Assembly (NCBI GenBank): GCA_003219355.1
Contig: QHOQ01000203.1
Location: 1-8,271, forward strand
Length of the DNA: 8,271 nucleotides
Direction: 5' to 3'
From: Verrucomicrobiota bacterium
GTDB lineage: Bacteria > Verrucomicrobiota > Verrucomicrobiia > Chthoniobacterales > UBA10450
In this document: one piece after another, positions 5,124 through 8,271 of the stretch
Position numbering within the stretch: position 1 is the stretch's first letter
Layout: the number at the start of each line of letters is the position of its first letter
Position numbers and translations under genes: made by a program
Notes under the pieces: model-generated
What the model was told of the DNA's origin: nothing
Database searches by the model: none
Seen by the model: the letters and a program-made list of their open reading frames with translations, nothing else

Positions 5124-6593
5124 ATGGCTCACCGCTCATTTCAAAAGTTCCTCGACGCTCTTGACGAAGCGGGCGAGCTGAAACGCGTCGCCGTCCCGGT
5201 CGACACAGATCTGCTCATTGCGGAATGGGCGGACCGCGAAATGAAATCGTCTGGCGGAGGGAAGGCGCTCCTTTTCGAGCAACCGATTGTCGATGGAAAA
5301 AAATCGGAATTCTCAGTCGCGATCAATACCATGGGATCGCGCCGCCGGATGGCGTTGGCCCTGCAGGTCGCGGAAATCGCAGATATCGCCCAGGAGATTC
5401 AACTCATCCTGAAAGCGAAACCGCCGACCGATCTCCGCGAAGGTTGGAGTTTGCTCAAGCAAGGAATTCATCTGCTGCATGCGCGCCCAAAACTCGTGCA
5501 CGAAGCCCAATGCCACGAAGTGGTCCACAAGATCGGCAACGGAAAAGATTTTTCATTGAACGACCTGCCGATTCTCAAATGTTGGCCGAAAGATGGCGGA
5601 CGTTTTATCACGTTGCCGAATGTGCACACACACGATCCCGAGACAGGAGCACGAAATATCGGTATCTATCGGATGCAAATTTATGACGAGCGCACGACCG
5701 GAATGCATTGGCAAATTCACAAGGTGGGCGCGCGCCATGGAAAACGCTATTATCAACGCGGGGAGCGCATGCCGGTTGCAGTGACGCTAGGCGGCGATCC
5801 CGTCTATACTTTCGCGGCAACCGCACCGCTGCCCGACGGTTTGGATGAAATTCTTTTTGCGGGTTTTCTTCGAAAAAAATCGATCGAGCTCGTTCGTTGC
5901 AAAACAATCGATGTCGATGTTCCGGCCGACGTCGATTTTGTGCTGGAAGGTTATGTGCAACCCGGCGAGATGCAACCGGAGGGGCCGTTTGGCGATCACA
6001 CGGGTTTCTATACCGCGGTGGAAGACTATCCGGTATTCCACTTAACCGCGATTACACATCGGCGCGAGGCGATTTATCCGACAACCATCGTAGGTGTGCC
6101 GCCGATGGAGGATTATTATATCGGCGACGCGTGTGTGCGGATTTTCCTGCCAGTATTCAAAATGAATTTCCCGGAAATCGTGGACATGACGCTGCCGCCG
6201 GAAGGCGTTTTCCATAATCTCGTGTTCGTTAGTATCCGGAAGCAGTACCCCTATCAGGCTTTTAAAGTCATGCACGGCCTATGGGGCATGGGCCAGATGA
6301 TGTTCAGTAAATACATCGTCGTGGTTGACGAGGACTGCGACGTGCACAATACGAGCGAAGTGCTCTTTCGGTTGTGCGCGAACACCGATCCAGCGCGGGA
6401 CACGACTGTCATCAAGAATCCGAGCGATTCGCTTGACCACGCGCCCACCGATCAAAACATCGGTTCCCACATGGGGTTTGACGCAACGCGCAAGCTGCCG
6501 GGTGAAAACTACCACCGGCCGTGGCCGGAATTACTGAGGATGACTGAGGAAGCGCAAGCGCTCGTGGATGCACTCCAAGCCCAAACGCGCTGA
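5124..6593 (+). CDS. ubiD: UbiD-family prenylated-FMN-dependent decarboxylase
   Basis: This 489-residue protein has the full length of UbiD (about 490-500). The family decarboxylates aromatic or alpha,beta-unsaturated acids using prenylated FMN made by UbiX. Close relatives act on 4-hydroxy-3-polyprenylbenzoate in ubiquinone synthesis or on related acids in menaquinone synthesis. N178-IGIYR183-MQ contains the cofactor/metal Asn and catalytic Arg. GMHWQIHKVGARH (193-205) lines the cofactor site, and E255 sits in a SIELVRC strand. LEGYVQPGEMQPEGPFGDHTGFY (274-296) supplies the acidic catalytic residues. PPMEDYYIG and the QMMFSKYIVVVDED segment are also typical. Ubiquinone is improbable in the lineage suggested here, so a menaquinone (futalosine) role is more likely. 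The substrate cannot be read from sequence, and no other quinone gene or ubiX lies in the window. There is no Shine-Dalgarno sequence before the ATG. It may be co-transcribed with the lipoprotein, with the palindrome at 5081-5097 between them. Confidence 0.95.
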   Translation: MAHRSFQKFLDALDEAGELKRVAVPVDTDLLIAEWADREMKSSGGGKALLFEQPIVDGKKSEFSVAINTMGSRRRMALALQVAEIADIAQEIQLILKAKPPTDLREGWSLLKQGIHLLHARPKLVHEAQCHEVVHKIGNGKDFSLNDLPILKCWPKDGGRFITLPNVHTHDPETGARNIGIYRMQIYDERTTGMHWQIHKVGARHGKRYYQRGERMPVAVTLGGDPVYTFAATAPLPDGLDEILFAGFLRKKSIELVRCKTIDVDVPADVDFVLEGYVQPGEMQPEGPFGDHTGFYTAVEDYPVFHLTAITHRREAIYPTTIVGVPPMEDYYIGDACVRIFLPVFKMNFPEIVDMTLPPEGVFHNLVFVSIRKQYPYQAFKVMHGLWGMGQMMFSKYIVVVDEDCDVHNTSEVLFRLCANTDPARDTTVIKNPSDSLDHAPTDQNIGSHMGFDATRKLPGENYHRPWPELLRMTEEAQALVDALQAQTR

Positions 6594-6628
6594 TCTCTGG
6601 GGAAACGCCTGAACTAAACTGCCGCTGA

Positions 6629-7018
6629 TTAGGGTTTACGGAAAAGTTGCCCAGTATCGACGTCGCGAGTCAGTCCACCAGGCGGAACACCGCGAAGATC
6701 GTAAGCGCGACCGGTGTAAGGGCTGTAGTAGAAACCGGGCGTCCCAGCCCAACGCGCGAATGGAAAACCGCCTGGAGGCGGCGGACCGTAACGCACGGCT
6801 TGATCCTCTTCGACGGCCGCCCCGACTAGCGCGCCGGCTGCGGCCCCTGCGGCAGCGCCGATGGCCGCGCCGCGGACATGACCTGTCGCTGCGCCGCCAA
6901 TGATCGCTCCGGTCGCAGCACCTATTCCGGCACCTTGTCCAACTGGCGTTTCACAGGAGCTGAGAACAAAAGAACTCAGCGCAGTGAGCAAAATAATCGT
7001 GAAAATTTTTCTATTCAT
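6629..7018 (-). CDS. Glycine-zipper lipoprotein
   Basis: This 129-residue protein has a signal peptide (MNRKIFTIILLTALSSFVLSS) and lipobox LSSC, with the lipid-anchored Cys at 22. Residues 27-68 are an Ala/Gly-rich zipper with Gly at GxxxG spacing (GAGIGAATGAIIGG, ATGHVRGAAIGAAAGAAAG). This is typical of Gly-zipper outer-membrane lipoproteins that insert or pack in membranes, such as the OsmB/SlyB/YMGG types. A loose repeat is visible: a G-x3-G helix, a short polar turn with GHVRG, then a second helix. After VEEDQAVRYG the tail is Pro/Gly/Tyr-rich, ending with TGRAYDLRGVPPGG and TRDVDTGQLFRKP. The role is probably structural, in the envelope, perhaps in a stress response. No function is demonstrated. 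It is convergent with ubiD, with only 35 nt between stops and no visible terminator. Confidence 0.9.
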   Translation of the reverse strand: MNRKIFTIILLTALSSFVLSSCETPVGQGAGIGAATGAIIGGAATGHVRGAAIGAAAGAAAGALVGAAVEEDQAVRYGPPPPGGFPFARWAGTPGFYYSPYTGRAYDLRGVPPGGLTRDVDTGQLFRKP

Positions 7019-7205
7019 AAATTACCCGTGATGAATTAAACCGCGCCGGTCGAGCGAGGTTGCGTACTCTGCTGAAACGATGTTAGAAAAAATGAGCGCG
7101 AGTCAACTCACTGCCACTACAGAAAGTGACCAATTTAGTTTTCATATTCGTTTATTAACCCCTTTTCGTAGTGGAGAAGTCAGACGGACACTTGCTGCGA
7201 TTAAT
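7019..7205. other. Intergenic region between the squalene/phytoene synthase and the glycine-zipper gene
   Basis: This 187-nt gap is the longest non-coding stretch in the window. It holds the weak promoter at 7080-7106 and an inverted repeat of CCACTAC (7114-7120) with GTAGTGG (7168-7174) around a 47-nt AT-rich loop. No terminator with a T-run is visible. A plus-strand ORF starts at 7080 but runs antisense into the synthase gene and looks spurious. Confidence 0.4.
7080..7106 (-). promoter_or_regulatory. Candidate promoter for the glycine-zipper lipoprotein
   Basis: Minus-strand TTGACT (forward 7101-7106) and TAACAT (forward 7080-7085) are separated by 15 nt, one or two short of ideal. This would give a leader of roughly 55 nt. 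It is the best candidate in the gap upstream of this gene, but the short spacer keeps the confidence low. Confidence 0.3.
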
Positions 7206-8027
7206 TCAAAAACTTTTGAGCAGCTGCACTGCGATCCGACCCATTTTCGCCAGTTTGCCGAGGCGGTATTCTTTTTCGAAAATGCGAAATTTGTCCATCT
7301 CCATTTTACGAAGCAAACCGCGATAAACCGCCCCCATGATCTCGGCGGCGATCATCGATCGCCGATCTTCACGTGGAAGCGTAGCCGCGGCACGCGAGAA
7401 AAACTGCCGTGCACGCGCTGCTTCGAAGTCCATCAGTTGAACGAAGCGCTCATTATGTTGTCGATTTTGCAGGTCGGATTCGGAGTAACTGAAACGCGCT
7501 AGATCTTCCTGTGGCAGATAGATGCGGCCTTTCCGCAAATCTTTCTCGACGTCGCGAATAATGTTCGTCATTTGCAACGCCAGGCCGAGCTGAAGCGCAT
7601 ATTCTTTACAGGCGGGATTGCGATATCCAAAAATCTCGATGCTGATGAGCCCGACTGCGCTGGCGACGCGATAGCAATAAATACACAGGTCCTCGAACGC
7701 CGCATACCGTGAGATGCTCAAATCCATCTCAACTCCGGTAATAATTTCCTCGAGCATATCGATCGATAACCAATACTTGTCGATCAAACGCCGCAGATCA
7801 TGCGCAAGGGTCGGCTCATCTGGAATCTCGACGCGGAGTATCTCGCGCCATGCTGCCAGGCGCCGTCGCTTTTCCGCGACATCGAGCTCGGAAGAATCGG
7901 CAGTGTCATCGATTACACGACAAAATGCGTAGAAGATGGTGATGTCACGCTTGCGTTCGCGCCCTAACGAAATAAACGCCAAGGCCAGATTCGATTTGCT
8001 TTGGCGGGTAATTTTCGCCGCATTCAT
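7206..8027 (-). CDS. hpnD: Squalene/phytoene synthase family protein, HpnD-like
   Basis: This is a 273-residue protein. I chose the ATG at 8027 because GAGG lies six bases upstream (forward 8034-8037) and the protein then opens as this family does. In-frame ATGs further upstream would overlap the preceding gene. The enzymes condense two prenyl diphosphates head to head. Both Asp-rich motifs are present: DDTAD (40-44) after ITIFYAFCRVI, and DVEKD (159-163) in MTNIIRDVEKDLRKGRIYLPQEDL. The YCYRVASAVGLIS segment (117-129) is also typical. In many bacteria HpnC, HpnD and HpnE make squalene for hopanoids in three steps, with HpnD forming presqualene diphosphate. The GRIYLPQEDL form points to HpnD, but phytoene synthase (CrtB) is possible because the families cannot be separated by eye. 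It is preceded, 20 nt away, by the stop of a membrane protein gene in the same direction, so an operon is likely. Confidence 0.9.
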   Translation of the reverse strand: MNAAKITRQSKSNLALAFISLGRERKRDITIFYAFCRVIDDTADSSELDVAEKRRRLAAWREILRVEIPDEPTLAHDLRRLIDKYWLSIDMLEEIITGVEMDLSISRYAAFEDLCIYCYRVASAVGLISIEIFGYRNPACKEYALQLGLALQMTNIIRDVEKDLRKGRIYLPQEDLARFSYSESDLQNRQHNERFVQLMDFEAARARQFFSRAAATLPREDRRSMIAAEIMGAVYRGLLRKMEMDKFRIFEKEYRLGKLAKMGRIAVQLLKSF

Positions 8028-8047
8028 GTGCGTCCTCGCAGCTGGGG

Positions 8048-8271
8048 TTAATACTGGATCCATTTCTCCTGCTGAAGGCGTCGACTTTCGCATTGGCGAA
8101 ACAGACAGACCCACGAAGCCAAAAGCCAGCCCGTGATAATTCCGCGAAGACAGGCAAAGATGAATTTCCAAAAGAAGAGCGCGCCCAGCCGATCGGCAAT
8201 TGCGCCGCGCACGATGGCATCGCAAACCATGATCCAGAAAAAGTGGACTCCGCAGATGAGCAAAAACCAGG
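8048..8271 (-). CDS. C-terminal part of an unidentified integral membrane protein (cut by right edge)
   Basis: The minus-strand frame is open from the right edge to a TAA at 8050-8048, giving 74 residues. A TTG at 8263 exists, but the frame continues unbroken beyond it with hydrophobic residues, so this is better read as the end of a longer gene. The first 20 or so residues (WFLLICGVHFFWIMVCDAIV) form a membrane helix. A short RGAIADRLG loop is followed by one or two further helices ending LLASWVCLF, then a basic, Gln-rich tail (RQCESRRLQQEKW). I do not recognise the family. It sits 20 nt upstream of the HpnD-like gene and is probably co-transcribed. A role in lipid or isoprenoid handling would be a guess. 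The reading frame is well supported by hydrophobic composition. Confidence 0.6.
   Translation of the reverse strand, partial: WFLLICGVHFFWIMVCDAIVRGAIADRLGALFFWKFIFACLRGIITGWLLASWVCLFRQCESRRLQQEKWIQY

Noticed and set aside
7080..7502. A 140-residue plus-strand ORF starting in the intergenic gap
   Set aside because: About 300 nt of it is antisense to the squalene/phytoene synthase C-terminus, which has clear family motifs. Its own translation shows no recognisable domain, and no ribosome site is visible.
8028..8063. An upstream start (ATG at 8063) for the HpnD-like protein with AGGAG nearby
   Set aside because: AGGAG is only 2 nt from that ATG, too close, and the start would overlap the preceding frame. 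The ATG at 8027 has GAGG at a normal distance and gives the usual family N-terminus.
8048..8263. A complete 71-residue membrane protein starting with TTG
   Set aside because: The frame stays open with hydrophobic residues to the window edge, so a truncated longer gene is the simpler reading.

Overview
This 8.3-kb window is a chromosomal segment from a Gram-negative bacterium. Two lipoproteins with lipoboxes, several exported proteins, a hopanoid/squalene-type prenyl synthase, a UbiD decarboxylase and compact moa genes on moderately GC-rich DNA suggest a soil Verrucomicrobiota-type organism. That placement is an impression from protein style, not a demonstrated assignment. No RNA gene, insertion sequence, CRISPR array or phage gene was seen. 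Coding density is high and no gene-free stretch exceeds about 190 bases.

Layout. (1) Positions 1-783, minus strand: the N-terminal part of a PHP-family metal-dependent phosphoesterase (running off the left edge), preceded in the same direction by an exported BsuPI-domain protein. (2) Positions 838-2352, plus strand, divergent from it: a two-gene unit of a small exported protein whose C-terminal half resembles the P1 head of SecD, and an exported M23-type metallopeptidase with all metal and catalytic residues. (3) Positions 2430-4442, minus strand: moaA-moaC-mogA, for molybdenum cofactor synthesis. (4) Positions 4528-6593, plus strand: a BamE/SmpA-like lipoprotein with Tyr/Gly repeats and five histidines, then a full-length UbiD-family prenylated-FMN decarboxylase. 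(5) Positions 6629-8271, minus strand: a glycine-zipper lipoprotein, a squalene/phytoene synthase family enzyme (HpnD-like), and the C-terminus of an unidentified membrane protein cut by the right edge.

How the genes fit together. The moa genes form one pathway: MoaA and MoaC convert GTP to cyclic pyranopterin monophosphate, and MogA later adenylylates molybdopterin. moaD, moaE and moeA are not here. UbiD and the HpnD-like enzyme both belong to prenyl-lipid metabolism (quinones, hopanoids or carotenoids), but they are on opposite strands and not one operon. The remaining genes are mostly envelope proteins.

The most notable non-coding signal is that most starts lack a Shine-Dalgarno sequence. 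The 4528 lipoprotein has a near-consensus promoter (TTGACT, 16-nt spacer, TATGAT) whose -10 box ends 6 nt before the ATG, which predicts a leaderless mRNA. Two other units show weaker versions of this layout. I do not see convincing evidence for a wholly new multi-gene system. The best leads are the leaderless promoters, the SecD-head-like/M23 pair with its divergent BsuPI neighbour, and a 17-bp palindrome upstream of ubiD.
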